NCBI GenBank assembly: GCA_021806005.1
Contig: JAJZDM010000001.1
Span: forward strand, 62,001 to 126,000
DNA from: Acidobacteriota bacterium
GTDB lineage: Bacteria; Acidobacteriota; Terriglobia; Terriglobales; Acidobacteriaceae
Direction of reading: 5' to 3'
Length of the DNA: 64,000 bases
Shown here: piece by piece, positions 27,792 through 36,525 of the stretch
How positions within the stretch are numbered: the stretch's first letter is position 1
How the letters are laid out: each line of letters starts with the position of its first letter
Program-made: the position numbers and the translations under genes
The notes under the pieces: generated by a model
Seen by the model: the letters and a program-made list of their open reading frames with translations, nothing else
What the model was told of the DNA's origin: nothing
Database searches by the model: none

Positions 27792-28568
27792 TCAGGACCA
27801 GGTGGGTTTTCGCTTCTCCAGAAAGGACGCCACGCCCTCATGAAAGTCGGCTGTCTCCCGGGCTGCCGCATTGGCCTCCAGGGAGGAGGCGATGGCCGCA
27901 TCCAGCCAGGCCCGGCTCTGCGCTGCCAGCAACTTTTTCGTGGCCCGCACACTTGCTGGGCTGTTCGCGCAGAGGGTCTGGGCAAGTGCCTGCACGCGGG
28001 CGGAGAGTTCCTGAGGAGCTGCGAGTTCGGTGATGAGCCCCAGGCGATATCCCTCGACGGCGTCAAAGAGCCTGCCGGTGAGCAGCAGATCCCGAGCCCG
28101 CTTCTCCCCGATCTGCAGCACCAGGTATGCCGACACCAGCGCCGGCACGAATCCGATGCGGACCTCGGTGTAACCGAACTTTGCCTCAGGTACGGCCAGG
28201 GTGAAGTCGCAGATGGTGGCCAGCCCGGTTCCGCCTGCGATGGCCGCTCCATGGACCGCGGCGATGGTCGCCTTGGGCAGCTCATACAAGGTGCGGAACA
28301 AGCGGGATATGCGATCGGCATCTTCACGGTGCTCGATGGCGCTCTTGTCTTTGGCTGCCTGCAAGGCAGAGAGATCGAGGCCGGAGCAGAATGCGTCGCC
28401 GGCTCCCTCCAGTATCACCACGCGGCAGGAGCCGGCTCCGGCGTCTTCAAGTGCCGTGGTCAACTCGCTCTGCATCAGCGGCGTCATGGCGTTGCGCCGC
28501 TCCGGGCGGTTCAGCCGAATCTTCCGCACCCAGCCCTGCTCCTCAACGATGATGGTCGTGTAGCTCAC
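27792..28568 (-). CDS. Enoyl-CoA hydratase family, probable 3-methylglutaconyl-CoA hydratase
   Basis: 258 aa crotonase-fold protein. RPERRNAM near residue 22 and GDAFCSGLDLSALQ near 57 form the CoA and oxyanion-hole region. AAVHGAAIAGGTGLATICDFTLAVPEAKFGYTEVRIGFVPALVS (from about residue 108) carries the second oxyanion glycine and the active-site Glu position in YTEVRIGF. The start overlaps the HMG-CoA lyase stop by four bases, and with the nearby carboxyltransferase and acyl-CoA dehydrogenase this suggests leucine degradation. There it would hydrate 3-methylglutaconyl-CoA to HMG-CoA. By sequence alone a general enoyl-CoA hydratase cannot be excluded. Confidence 0.85.
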   Translation of the reverse strand: MSYTTIIVEEQGWVRKIRLNRPERRNAMTPLMQSELTTALEDAGAGSCRVVILEGAGDAFCSGLDLSALQAAKDKSAIEHREDADRISRLFRTLYELPKATIAAVHGAAIAGGTGLATICDFTLAVPEAKFGYTEVRIGFVPALVSAYLVLQIGEKRARDLLLTGRLFDAVEGYRLGLITELAAPQELSARVQALAQTLCANSPASVRATKKLLAAQSRAWLDAAIASSLEANAAARETADFHEGVASFLEKRKPTWS

Positions 28569-29476
28569 AACACCTCTCCTTTTGCCGCGGGGCGTTCGTC
28601 CGGCGGCAGTCGATGGCCGTAGTCCTGCGCGATCCGCTCTGTCTCGACGAGGAGTTCACCCAGGGGCTGGATGTGAGGCAGGTTGGCGTCCAGATCGCGC
28701 AGCACCGCCAGCAGGATCTCCGTGGGGATGTTCCCGACCAGCGCGTCCTGGGCGAAGGGACAGCCGCCAAGCCCGCCAAGGGCGGCATCGAAGCGTCTGC
28801 AGCCGCCGGCAAACGCCGCCTTGATGTGGTCGGCAGCCTGATCGCGGCGGGCATGCAGATGCACCCCGATCTCCAGTTCAGGATGCTCCGCCACGACCTC
28901 ACCGACGACCTGCAGCAATTGGAAGGAGGTGGCCACTCCCACGGTATCGGCCAGGGAGATCTGGCCGATGCCATAGCTCTTCAGCGTGTCGCAGGCATCG
29001 AGCACTAGAGGCAGGCCCCAGGGATCTCCGTAGGGATTGCCGAAGGCCATGGAGACGTAGGCCACCAGACCCAGGTCTGCGCTTTGGGCGAGGTTGCGGA
29101 TCTCGGCCAGAGCGTGCAGTGCCTCCATCTGGGTCTGCCGCTGGTTGCGCAAGAGAAAACCGGGTGAGATGGAGTAAGGAAACCCCAGCGTGTTCACCTT
29201 GCCGGTGGCGATGGCGCGCTGGGCTCCCTGGGGATTGACCACGATCCCGATCACCTCTACCGAAGCAGGCAATGGGTCCAAGAGTTGCAGGACCTGTTCG
29301 GAATCTGCCATCTGCGGCACCGCAGCGGGAGAGACGAAGCTGGCTGCATCGATGTGCAGAAAACCTGCAGCGACCAGTTTCTGCAGAAAGGCCGCCTTGC
29401 GTTCGGACGGAATCTGACCGCTCAGCCCCTGCCATGCGTCGCGAGGGCACTCGACGATCTTGACTGCTTGCTTCAT
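28565..29476 (-). CDS. Hydroxymethylglutaryl-CoA lyase
   Basis: 303 aa from the ATG at 29476; the frame opens further upstream without homology. It cleaves HMG-CoA to acetoacetate and acetyl-CoA. The DRE-TIM barrel motifs are present: VECPRDAWQG at the start (catalytic Arg-Asp pair), AASFVSPAAVPQMADSEQVL, VHLHARRDQA with two His metal ligands, and GLGGCPFAQDALVGN with the catalytic Cys and the Asn ligand. The signature loop is slightly divergent from GCPYAxGASGN. Acetoacetate from this step can enter ScoAB encoded 2 kb away. It overlaps the hydratase gene by four bases. Confidence 0.9.
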   Translation of the reverse strand: MKQAVKIVECPRDAWQGLSGQIPSERKAAFLQKLVAAGFLHIDAASFVSPAAVPQMADSEQVLQLLDPLPASVEVIGIVVNPQGAQRAIATGKVNTLGFPYSISPGFLLRNQRQTQMEALHALAEIRNLAQSADLGLVAYVSMAFGNPYGDPWGLPLVLDACDTLKSYGIGQISLADTVGVATSFQLLQVVGEVVAEHPELEIGVHLHARRDQAADHIKAAFAGGCRRFDAALGGLGGCPFAQDALVGNIPTEILLAVLRDLDANLPHIQPLGELLVETERIAQDYGHRLPPDERPAAKGEVL

Positions 29477-29607
29477 GGAATCCTTCACTGAATCCTTCCC
29501 TGGCCCTGCCCAGCCTGATAACGATGGGCCTGCTGTGGTTGGTGATGCCAGGCCGGCAGTCGGCTGTACGCTCCGGTCGGTCTGTCCCAACCTTCAGGGA
29601 GATGGCT

Positions 29608-30798
29608 CTATCCGCGAGAGGGTTGTACCTTGAGGATCTCCCGCGCGATGACCATGCGCTGGATCTCACTGGTTCCCTCACCGATGGTGCACAGCTTGAC
29701 ATCGCGATAGAACTTCTCCGCGGGATAGTCTTTGATGAACCCGTAGCCGCCGAACAACTGCACGGCCTCATTGCAGATCTTCACGGCAACCTCGCTGGCA
29801 AAGAGCTTGGCCATGGCCGACTCGCGGGTGATTCTTCTTCCGGCATCCTTCAACACTGCGGAGCGTTGGGTCAGCAGGCGCGCGGCGTCCAGCTCGGTGG
29901 CCATATCGGCGAGCTTCCACTGGATTCCCTGGAACTCTGCGATGGCCTTTCCAAACTGGCGGCGCTCCTTGACGTAGCGCAGCGCCGCATCCAGGGCTCC
30001 GCGCGCAATTCCCAGGGAGAGCGCCGCAATCGAGATTCGTCCGCCGTCCAGGATCCGCATGGCATCGACGAACCCCTCGCCCTCGACGCCCAGAAGGTTT
30101 TCGGCTGGAATCTCGCAATCCTCAAAGATCAATTCGGAGGTATCGCTGGCGCGCAGGCCGAGCTTGTTCTCCTTCTTTCCTGCCCGAAAGCCTCGGGTGT
30201 TCTTTTCGACCACAAAGGCGGAGAGGCCGTGGGTGCCTTTGGACTTGTCGGTTACGGCGATCACGACCAGCACATCCGCATAGTGTCCGTTGGTGATGAA
30301 GGTCTTGGTTCCGTTGAGCACCCATCGGTCGCCCTTGCGGACGGCGGTGGTCCGAGCCCCGCCTGCGTCGGAGCCGGATCCCGGTTCCGTAAGCCCCCAG
30401 GCGGCCAGCCACTCGCCGGTTGCCAGTCTCGGAATATATCTCCGCCGCTGCTCCTCATTGCCGGCCACGAAGATATGATTCGAGCCCAGCGAGTTATGCG
30501 CGGCGACGGTGAGGCCTATGGAGCCGTCGACGGCTGAGAGTTCTTCGATGGCCAGTACGTAGTCCACATAGCCCATTCCCGCGCCGCCGTACTCGGCGGG
30601 AAAGATCACCCCCAGCAGCCCCATCTCTCCCAGCTTCTTCACGGTGGAAACAGGGAACTCGCCCTTCTCATCCCACTCCATCATGAAAGGCGCGATCTCG
30701 CGCGCGGCAAACTGTCGAATCTCTTTGCGCAGGGCCTCCTGGTCTTCGGTCAGTACAAACGGGTACAACAGATCCTTGTTCTCAACTGCAACGCCCAT
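29608..30798 (-). CDS. Short/branched-chain acyl-CoA dehydrogenase
   Basis: 396 aa from the ATG at 30798; the longer open frame upstream is not homologous. The flavoprotein has the standard layout: N-terminal helical domain, mid-domain with [14 protein letters not shown] and [12 protein letters not shown], and C-terminal helices with [21 protein letters not shown] and [22 protein letters not shown]. The catalytic Glu is in [12 protein letters not shown] near the end, the position used by short- and medium-chain enzymes. True isovaleryl-CoA dehydrogenases have Ala there and use a Glu in the helix at LDxER, which here reads LDGGR. So despite a leucine-type neighbourhood it may act on butyryl-, isobutyryl- or 2-methylbutyryl-CoA. 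Confidence 0.9.
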   Translation of the reverse strand: MGVAVENKDLLYPFVLTEDQEALRKEIRQFAAREIAPFMMEWDEKGEFPVSTVKKLGEMGLLGVIFPAEYGGAGMGYVDYVLAIEELSAVDGSIGLTVAAHNSLGSNHIFVAGNEEQRRRYIPRLATGEWLAAWGLTEPGSGSDAGGARTTAVRKGDRWVLNGTKTFITNGHYADVLVVIAVTDKSKGTHGLSAFVVEKNTRGFRAGKKENKLGLRASDTSELIFEDCEIPAENLLGVEGEGFVDAMRILDGGRISIAALSLGIARGALDAALRYVKERRQFGKAIAEFQGIQWKLADMATELDAARLLTQRSAVLKDAGRRITRESAMAKLFASEVAVKICNEAVQLFGGYGFIKDYPAEKFYRDVKLCTIGEGTSEIQRMVIAREILKVQPSRG

Positions 30799-30980
30799 CG
30801 TTTCGGCTCCTTTGCCGGTTTCCGTGCTCCGCACCCCAGTGCGGAACTCCGCAGATGTTCTGGATGATGCCGGTTCTTCCCAAAGTGCTGCCCGGCCGCC
30901 AGGTTCCGGCTCCGGGTTGAGCCAGCGAATCATACAACCCGGCGAAGACCGCTGCCCAGTCCTCTGGGCGACTATCGCAC

Positions 30981-32726
30981 TCAGGTCTGAAGCACTCCGG
31001 GATTGAACGCGGGTACCTCCGGATTCAGCGCACAGGCCTCGAGGGCCATCAGCAGCGTCTGACGGGTTTTGGCTGGATCGATGATGGCATCGATCCACAG
31101 CCGCGCTGCGCCATATCGCGGGTCAGCCTGCGCATCGTAGGTTCCTTTGATCTCGTCGTAGAGAGCCTTTCTTTCCTCCTGGCTCAGCCGCTTGCCTCCG
31201 CGTTCGAGTTGCCGGGCGCGTACCTCGGCCAGCGTACCTGCTGCCGATGCTCCGCTCATGACGGCGTAGCGCGCGGTGGGCCAGGCGAAGAGAAATCGCG
31301 GGTCGTAGGCTTTGCCGCACATGGCGTAATGACCCGCGCCAAAGCTTCCGCCGATGATGACAGTAATCTTGGGCACCACGCTGTTGCTTACGGCGGAGAC
31401 CATCTTTGCTCCTGCCCGGATGATCCCAGACCACTCCGCATCTTTGCCCACCATGAAGCCGTTCACATCATGCAGGAAGATCAGGGGCACCAGGTTCTGG
31501 TTGCAGTCCATGATGAAGCGTGCGGCCTTCTGCGCGGCTTCCGTGTAGATCACTCCGCCGACCTCGATGCGTTTGCTTCCCGCCATCGGCCCCACGGCAA
31601 CGGTCTGAATCTGATTGGTCTTTTGATTGGCGACGATGCCCACCGCGCGTCCGCCGATTCGGGCGTATCCGCACAGCACGGTTCGGCCAAACTCCGCCTT
31701 GTACTCCTCAAACTCGCTGCGGTCCACAAGGCGCGCGATGACCTCGCGCATCTCATAGACGTTGCTGGAGCCGGGAGCCGGATTGAGCAGCGTGTAGAGA
31801 TCTTCAGCGGTAAATCGGGGTGCATCCTTCTCGGCATCGAAGGCGGCGGCAGCGAAGGGTCCGGCAGCAAAGGGGCCGGAGGCCCGCTGCCCCATCATGC
31901 CGACCAGAGTGCGTATCCGGGCGAGGCACGTGGCGTCGTCGGGCTCCCGGAAGTCCACAGTTCCGGAGATCTCGGCGTGCATGGCGGCTCCGCCCAACTC
32001 CTCGGCTTCGGTCTTCTGCCCGATGGCTGCCTGCACCAGGGATGGACCGGCAAGAAAGAGGCCGGATCCTTCGGTCATCAGGACGGTGTCTGTCATTACG
32101 GGCAGATACGCTCCACCGGCCACGCACATACCCATGATGGCGGTGATCTGGGGGATTCCGAGGGAACTCATCACAGCGTTGTTGCGGAAGACGCGCCCGA
32201 AGTCATCCGTATCGGGAAACACATCCTCCTGCAGGGGCAGAAACACTCCGGCCGAATCGACCAGGTACAAGGTCGGAATCCGGTTTTCCAGGGCGATGGT
32301 CTGGGCTCGCAGCACCTTCTTGGCGGTCATGGGAAAGAAGGCTCCCGCCTTGACGGTGGCATCGTTGGCGATGACCATGCAGATCCGCCCGCAGACTCTG
32401 CCCAGTCCGGTGACCACGCCGGCTCCGGGAGCTCCGCCGTACTCCGCATACATTCCATGGGCGGCCCACAGACCGAGCTCGAGAAGATCTGTTCCCTCAT
32501 CCAGCAGGAGAGCCAGGCGTTCGCGCACCGTCATCCGACCTTTGGCCCGCTGCGCCTCGGCGGCTTTGCTCCCGCCCCCCTGGCGAATTTCATCCTCTTG
32601 AAGGCGGAGCGCCGAAAGCAGCGCCAGCAGCGCCGCCTGATTCTCCTGCGCTCTGACCGAGCCAAGGTCCAGCCGCGTTTCCAGTTGCGACCGTGACCGA
32701 TTCCTGCCGTTGATAGGGTCCGTCAT
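30981..32726 (-). CDS. Acyl-CoA carboxylase carboxyltransferase subunit (methylcrotonyl-CoA carboxylase beta-like)
   Basis: 581 aa with two crotonase-like carboxyltransferase halves. [17 protein letters not shown] precedes the N-terminal domain. GICMVIAND-type strands, [17 protein letters not shown] and [15 protein letters not shown] follow, and the C-terminal half has [27 protein letters not shown] and [22 protein letters not shown]. The SAG and GG loops form the oxyanion holes for the acyl-CoA and carboxybiotin. Length and the DVNGFMVG motif suit methylcrotonyl-CoA carboxylase, with geranyl-CoA or propionyl-CoA carboxylase as alternatives. The biotin carboxylase/carrier subunit that must partner it is not in this window. 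It is the first gene of the minus-strand catabolic run. Confidence 0.88.
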   Translation of the reverse strand: MTDPINGRNRSRSQLETRLDLGSVRAQENQAALLALLSALRLQEDEIRQGGGSKAAEAQRAKGRMTVRERLALLLDEGTDLLELGLWAAHGMYAEYGGAPGAGVVTGLGRVCGRICMVIANDATVKAGAFFPMTAKKVLRAQTIALENRIPTLYLVDSAGVFLPLQEDVFPDTDDFGRVFRNNAVMSSLGIPQITAIMGMCVAGGAYLPVMTDTVLMTEGSGLFLAGPSLVQAAIGQKTEAEELGGAAMHAEISGTVDFREPDDATCLARIRTLVGMMGQRASGPFAAGPFAAAAFDAEKDAPRFTAEDLYTLLNPAPGSSNVYEMREVIARLVDRSEFEEYKAEFGRTVLCGYARIGGRAVGIVANQKTNQIQTVAVGPMAGSKRIEVGGVIYTEAAQKAARFIMDCNQNLVPLIFLHDVNGFMVGKDAEWSGIIRAGAKMVSAVSNSVVPKITVIIGGSFGAGHYAMCGKAYDPRFLFAWPTARYAVMSGASAAGTLAEVRARQLERGGKRLSQEERKALYDEIKGTYDAQADPRYGAARLWIDAIIDPAKTRQTLLMALEACALNPEVPAFNPGVLQT

Positions 32727-32924
32727 TCCACCGCCTCAGATCCGCGCCGAGGATAGCATGTCTGCCGGTTGCCGTGCATGCGCTGTGCTCCTCGATGGTG
32801 CGGGATGGGACGGGTGGTTGCGTGGTTGAGCATAGTGGCGGGAGATTTGTGAGTGGCGACAAGAAAGCTGCGCAGGAGATACGGTTCGGAAGGCCGGGGA
32901 GAAGCTCTATACTGGAGGTTGCGC

Positions 32925-34289
32925 ATGAAGACTTTTTACATTGAAACCTTCGGCTGCCAGATGAACGCTCACGACTCCGAGAAGGTCGTGGGAACGCTGC
33001 TGCAGCAGGGCTATACCCAGGCCGCCGAGGAGGCCGACGCCACCCTGATTCTCTATAACACCTGTTCGATCCGTGACAAAGCCGAACAGAAGGTCTTCCA
33101 TCGGCTGAATGAGTACAAGCGAATGCAGGGAGAGGGAAAGAAGTTCGCCGTTCTGGGCTGCGTGGCGCAGCAGGAGGGTGCAAAGATCTTTGAGCGCGCG
33201 CCTTACGTCTCGCTGGTGGCCGGCTCAGCCAGTTACAACCATCTACCGGCCATGCTGGAACGCCTGGAGGCGGGTGAGACTCGCATCACCGGGCTGGATG
33301 ACCGGCAGACCGACCTGACCTTCGACACCGAGTTCACGGCGCGCGCCAACCCTCATCGCGGCTACATTACGATCATCGAGGGCTGCGACAAGTTCTGTGC
33401 CTACTGCGTTGTGCCTTATACACGAGGAAAGGAGCGCAGCCGAACCTCAGCCTCTGTGCTGGCCGAGGCGCAACGGATCGCCCAGCTTGGCTTTACCGAG
33501 ATTCAGCTTCTGGGACAGAACGTCAACAGCTATCGGGATCCCAGCGGCAGGCGCAGCTTCGCTGAACTCCTGGCGGCGGTGGGCGAGGTTAATGGGATTC
33601 AGCGGGTGCGGTTTACCACCTCTCACCCGAGGGACTTTACCCGGGATATCGTCGAGGCGATCGACGCCGTGCCTGCGCTGTGCGACCACGTGCACCTTCC
33701 TGTGCAGTCAGGCTCCAGCGACATCCTGCGGGCCATGCAGCGAGAGTACAGCCGGGAGTGGTATCTGGAGCGAATCGCGTGGACCAAGGCGGCGCAGCGG
33801 GATATCTCCCTCACGACCGACATTATCGTCGGCTTCCCGGGAGAGACGGATCGTGATTTTGAGGAGACGATCAGCCTGCTGGAGGAGGTGGGCTATGACG
33901 GGGTCTATGGGTTCAAGTACTCGCCTCGACCGAATACTCCAGCGATTGAGATGACGGACTCCATAGCCGAAGAGATCAAGGTGGAGCGTCTTGCGACTCT
34001 GAACGCTCGCCAGCACGAGATCCAGCGGCGCAACTACGCGCGCCATCTGGGCCAGGTGATGCCGGTGATGGTGGAGCACGGCCCCAACCGGCGGGGCCAG
34101 ATAACTGGGCGCTCTACCCAGAACAAGACGGTGAACTTCACCTGCGAGACAATACCTCCGGTGGGCAGCTACGTAGACGTGCGGATTACGGAGGTCTTTC
34201 CCAGCTCTCTGCTGGGTATGGCTGTCTCGCTCCCGCTCTCTCCATCGCCAGCGTTGCTGGCGCAGCAGGCCCTGAACGCCCGGGTTTGA
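32925..34289 (+). CDS. miaB: tRNA-2-methylthio-N6-dimethylallyladenosine synthase
   Basis: 454 aa from the ATG at 32925, which has GGAGG six bases upstream; an in-frame ATG at 32853 is not homologous. MiaB is a radical-SAM methylthiotransferase that modifies A37 of tRNAs reading UNN codons. The N-terminal UPF0004 domain has three cysteines (TFGCQMN, NTCSIRD, VLGCVAQQ) that hold the auxiliary cluster. The radical-SAM motif is GCDKFCAYCVVPYTRG (CxxxCxxC). PVQSGSSDILRAMQREYS, DIIVGFPGETDRDFEET and a C-terminal TRAM domain complete the expected layout. Confidence 0.97.
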   Translation: MKTFYIETFGCQMNAHDSEKVVGTLLQQGYTQAAEEADATLILYNTCSIRDKAEQKVFHRLNEYKRMQGEGKKFAVLGCVAQQEGAKIFERAPYVSLVAGSASYNHLPAMLERLEAGETRITGLDDRQTDLTFDTEFTARANPHRGYITIIEGCDKFCAYCVVPYTRGKERSRTSASVLAEAQRIAQLGFTEIQLLGQNVNSYRDPSGRRSFAELLAAVGEVNGIQRVRFTTSHPRDFTRDIVEAIDAVPALCDHVHLPVQSGSSDILRAMQREYSREWYLERIAWTKAAQRDISLTTDIIVGFPGETDRDFEETISLLEEVGYDGVYGFKYSPRPNTPAIEMTDSIAEEIKVERLATLNARQHEIQRRNYARHLGQVMPVMVEHGPNRRGQITGRSTQNKTVNFTCETIPPVGSYVDVRITEVFPSSLLGMAVSLPLSPSPALLAQQALNARV

Positions 34290-34392
34290 ACGCCGGAGGA
34301 ACGGGAAACCAGGGGAGTGACGCGATGCGAACTGGGCTACCGGGCCGCGCGAATCTCTCACTGATTCGGACGTCAGGGGTTACACTACCGTC

Positions 34393-34920
34393 ATGCAGTT
34401 GCCCGGTTTCAAGCCCGAGTCGGACGGCCCCGAACCAGAGATTGAGGTTCGTATCCGCGGTCTCATGATCGATTCTTCGACCAAGATGCCCATCGTGGTG
34501 TTGAACGATCTGGCCGGCGAGGTGGTGCTGCCGATATGGGTCGGCATCTTCGAGGCCAACGCCATCGCACTCGAGATGGAGAAGGCCACGACGTTTCGTC
34601 CGTGGACTCATGATCTTTTGCGCAATGCGATTGCCAGCCTCAACGGGAGGGTGATTCGGGTTGTGGTCGGAGATCTTCGCGAAGATACCTTCCATGCGAC
34701 CGTCTGGATGGATCAGGCGGGAGAGTTGATCGCTCTGGATGCCCGGCCCTCGGACGCGATCGCCCTGGCGTTGCGCTCGGACTGCCCGATCTTCGTCTCG
34801 CAGCAGGTCTACGAGCAGGCTCGCCGCTCCTCAACCGGGAGCCCCACGCTGAGCCCGGAGGACCTTCGCCGCTGGCTGGAGAACCTCAACGACGACGAGA
34901 TGGGCCGTTACAAGATGTAG
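34393..34920 (+). CDS. Bifunctional nuclease (BFN) domain protein
   Basis: 175 aa. The BFN domain (PF02577) covers residues 17-130: VRIRGLMIDSSTKMPIVVLND, LPIWVGIFEANAIALEME, RPWTHDLLRNAI and LIALDARPSDAIALALRSDCPIFVS are all family hallmarks. Plant members have DNase/RNase activity; the bacterial function is unclear. The C-terminal 35 residues are charged (SPEDLRRWLENLNDDEMGRYKM) as in many bacterial members. The gene follows miaB by about 100 bases on the same strand, so both may be transcribed together, which would suit an RNA-related role. Confidence 0.9.
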   Translation: MQLPGFKPESDGPEPEIEVRIRGLMIDSSTKMPIVVLNDLAGEVVLPIWVGIFEANAIALEMEKATTFRPWTHDLLRNAIASLNGRVIRVVVGDLREDTFHATVWMDQAGELIALDARPSDAIALALRSDCPIFVSQQVYEQARRSSTGSPTLSPEDLRRWLENLNDDEMGRYKM

Positions 34921-35014
34921 GCGGCGACAGATGGCGCCCGATGGAGCCGATGGGCGGCTCCGGTGGCGCGTACAAGAACGCTGTGTTGGTTGCAGCAATC
35001 CGCGACTGGCGATG

Positions 35015-35050
35015 TAAAAACCGACCCTGCCCGGGGTGGGCAGGGTCGGT
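35015..35050 (-). terminator. Intrinsic terminator of the PEP-CTERM gene
   Basis: A perfect 13-bp GC-rich stem (35020-35032 with 35038-35050) with a 5-base loop is followed on the minus strand by TTTTT (35019-35015). It begins 34 bases after the stop of the PEP-CTERM gene. This is the clearest rho-independent terminator in the window. Confidence 0.9.
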
Positions 35051-35084
35051 CCTGGAGTGCACTGCGGAAGATGGATGGAGAGGC

Positions 35085-35669
35085 TCAGAATTCCAGTGGC
35101 GAGTTCATGCGTTCCGAGAACAGGCGATGCCGGTAGAGGAAGCCTAGAAGGAGCAGAATGCCGCTGGAGAGCAGCCAGATGCTGGCTGGCTCGGGAGCTA
35201 CGGACATTGGCGGATCAAGGCTGGCGGTAATGCCGCTGGGAGTGACGCCGGTCTCCTCAATCAGGAAGGTGTTGTCGTCCTGGTCGCAATTGTTCAACGT
35301 AGACGCGGGGATGTCGCCACCGGTAAAGTCGAACTGGTATGTGGCGCCGTTGTTGATATCGCTGACCAGGCAACTGGTGAAGAGGGTGCTTGAGCAGGTC
35401 TCGGTGTTCTGGCCAGCGAGGTCACTCGCAGGGATATTCACGATCAGGCTGGTGAGCGTCGCACCCGTGTCGTTGGCGATCGTTGCGCAGCCTTCATCCG
35501 CCGGTGCGCCAAAGCCGCAAGCGCTGGACGTGAACGAAATGTTCAGAGGCGAGCCGGTGTAATCATACGTGCTGCTGGAGGGATCCAGAATGCCAAGATT
35601 GAAGGCATAGGATGCACGGGGTAGTCCGCAGACCAACAAGAGCAAACTTAGATATCGGAAGAGCTTCAT
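35085..35669 (-). CDS. PEP-CTERM sorting-domain protein
   Basis: 194 aa from the ATG at 35669, which has AAGGAG nine bases upstream. An ATG nine bases earlier touches the Shine-Dalgarno and is unlikely. A signal peptide (MKLFRYLSLLLLVCGLPRASYA) starts a secreted domain with several cysteines (SACGFGAPADEGCAT, ETCSSTLFTSCLV, LNNCDQDD), which probably form disulfides. The C-terminus has the sorting signal: APEPAS, a hydrophobic helix IWLLSSGILLLLGFLY and a basic cluster RHR. Exosortase systems recognise such tails and deliver the protein to the cell surface, often with exopolysaccharide. No exosortase gene is nearby. The secreted domain's function is unknown. Confidence 0.85.
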   Translation of the reverse strand: MKLFRYLSLLLLVCGLPRASYAFNLGILDPSSSTYDYTGSPLNISFTSSACGFGAPADEGCATIANDTGATLTSLIVNIPASDLAGQNTETCSSTLFTSCLVSDINNGATYQFDFTGGDIPASTLNNCDQDDNTFLIEETGVTPSGITASLDPPMSVAPEPASIWLLSSGILLLLGFLYRHRLFSERMNSPLEF

Positions 35670-36401
35670 CACTGACATCTCCTTGCAGGATGCCTTGAAT
35701 ATTGCATCCATCTTTAGACTGGGAAGCGATGCGGGGCCTTCCAGCAGCACTTCACGTTGATGGTTTGCAACTGCATTTCGGCACAGAGGCCGGTGGGGAT
35801 AAGCAGCCACGGGGAGAAAGCAAGGGTGAGGCGTGACTGAGACGATGAACTGAGGTTTTGCTGAGCCGGGGTTCTGCTTCCTCGAGGCAGATCCCGTGTC
35901 CAGTCCTGAAAGAAGAGGCAGCTTGCTGCCCGGGCCTTCAAGGCTTTGAGATTCGCAACCGTGTTCCTCCTGCGCGGATGCTGGGCGCTCGCAGAACTGC
36001 GAATGCACCCTGGCTTTCGCCATTGCGTTATCTGTGGATCTGCGTCTCACGAGTTGCAATTAAGCTGCCAAACGCAAAGAGAGGAAACAGCCCACATTTG
36101 ATGGGGTGATGTCTCACTCCATCAAATGCTGTGCACTTTGTTGCATATTTCGAGGGAAAAGATGGTGCAGCCTGGAGGCTCCCGAAGTTTGGGGGATGCC
36201 CAGGAGCTGACTGCGCCGGACGGAAATGCAGAACCGGAGTTGCTTTGCCCACGATCCGTTCTGGTTCTGCGCGATGGCGCTGGCTTTACGGCGGAACTCC
36301 CCGGTGCAGCCATGCCGCGACCTCTGGCTCTCCGCCGGCGGGTTTCCTGTCGGGGTGAAGCCAGAGGCCTGGGAAGGTTCCGAGAAATCCGGATAATGCG
36401 T
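35670..36401. other. Non-coding region upstream of PEP-CTERM gene
   Basis: About 730 bases with no convincing gene on either strand; frames that stay open lack domains and start signals. It contains the promoter of the PEP-CTERM gene and a strong inverted repeat at 36095-36128. Base composition becomes richer in A and T around 36040-36160. Confidence 0.45.
36095..36128. repeat. 15-bp inverted repeat with 4-base loop
   Basis: CATTTGATGGGGTGA (36095-36109) and its near-complement (36114-36128) match at 14 of 15 positions around TGTC. No U tract or gene end adjoins it, so an operator, cruciform or small-RNA stem is as possible as a terminator. Confidence 0.6.
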
Positions 36402-36427
36402 GACGGAGACTTATAGCTATCTCCGTC
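36402..36427. other. Hairpin overlapping intergenic element copy A
   Basis: GACGGAGA (36402-36409) pairs perfectly with TCTCCGTC (36420-36427), loop of ten bases. It spans the distal edge of the repeated element that begins near 36412. Confidence 0.45.
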
Positions 36428-36525
36428 TTGATGGGCCCTCGAAGCGGGCTTATTGTGGTGTTTTCGTTGGGCAGGATGCCCATGAAGGTCGAGGCATTGG
36501 GTGTACCTGCGCAGGAGACGCTTTA
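36412..36525 (-). repeat. Structured intergenic element, copy A
   Basis: About 114 bases that align end to end with the element at 46693-46808. The shared core on the plus strand includes GTTTTC, then GGG...GCCCA, then AAGGTCGA(G/A)GCATT and ACCT. Ends TATAG and CTTTA mirror TAAAG and CTTTA of copy B. TGGGCA/TGCCCA forms an internal hairpin. On the minus strand the element begins exactly at the stop codon of the SDR gene (TAA within CTAAAGCG). It may be a structured RNA, a terminator family or a degenerate small mobile repeat. Confidence 0.7.

Noticed and set aside
31209-32696. 495-codon plus-strand frame opposite the carboxyltransferase gene
   Set aside because: It is the antisense shadow of a well-supported gene, rich in Gly/His/Asp, with no recognisable domain.
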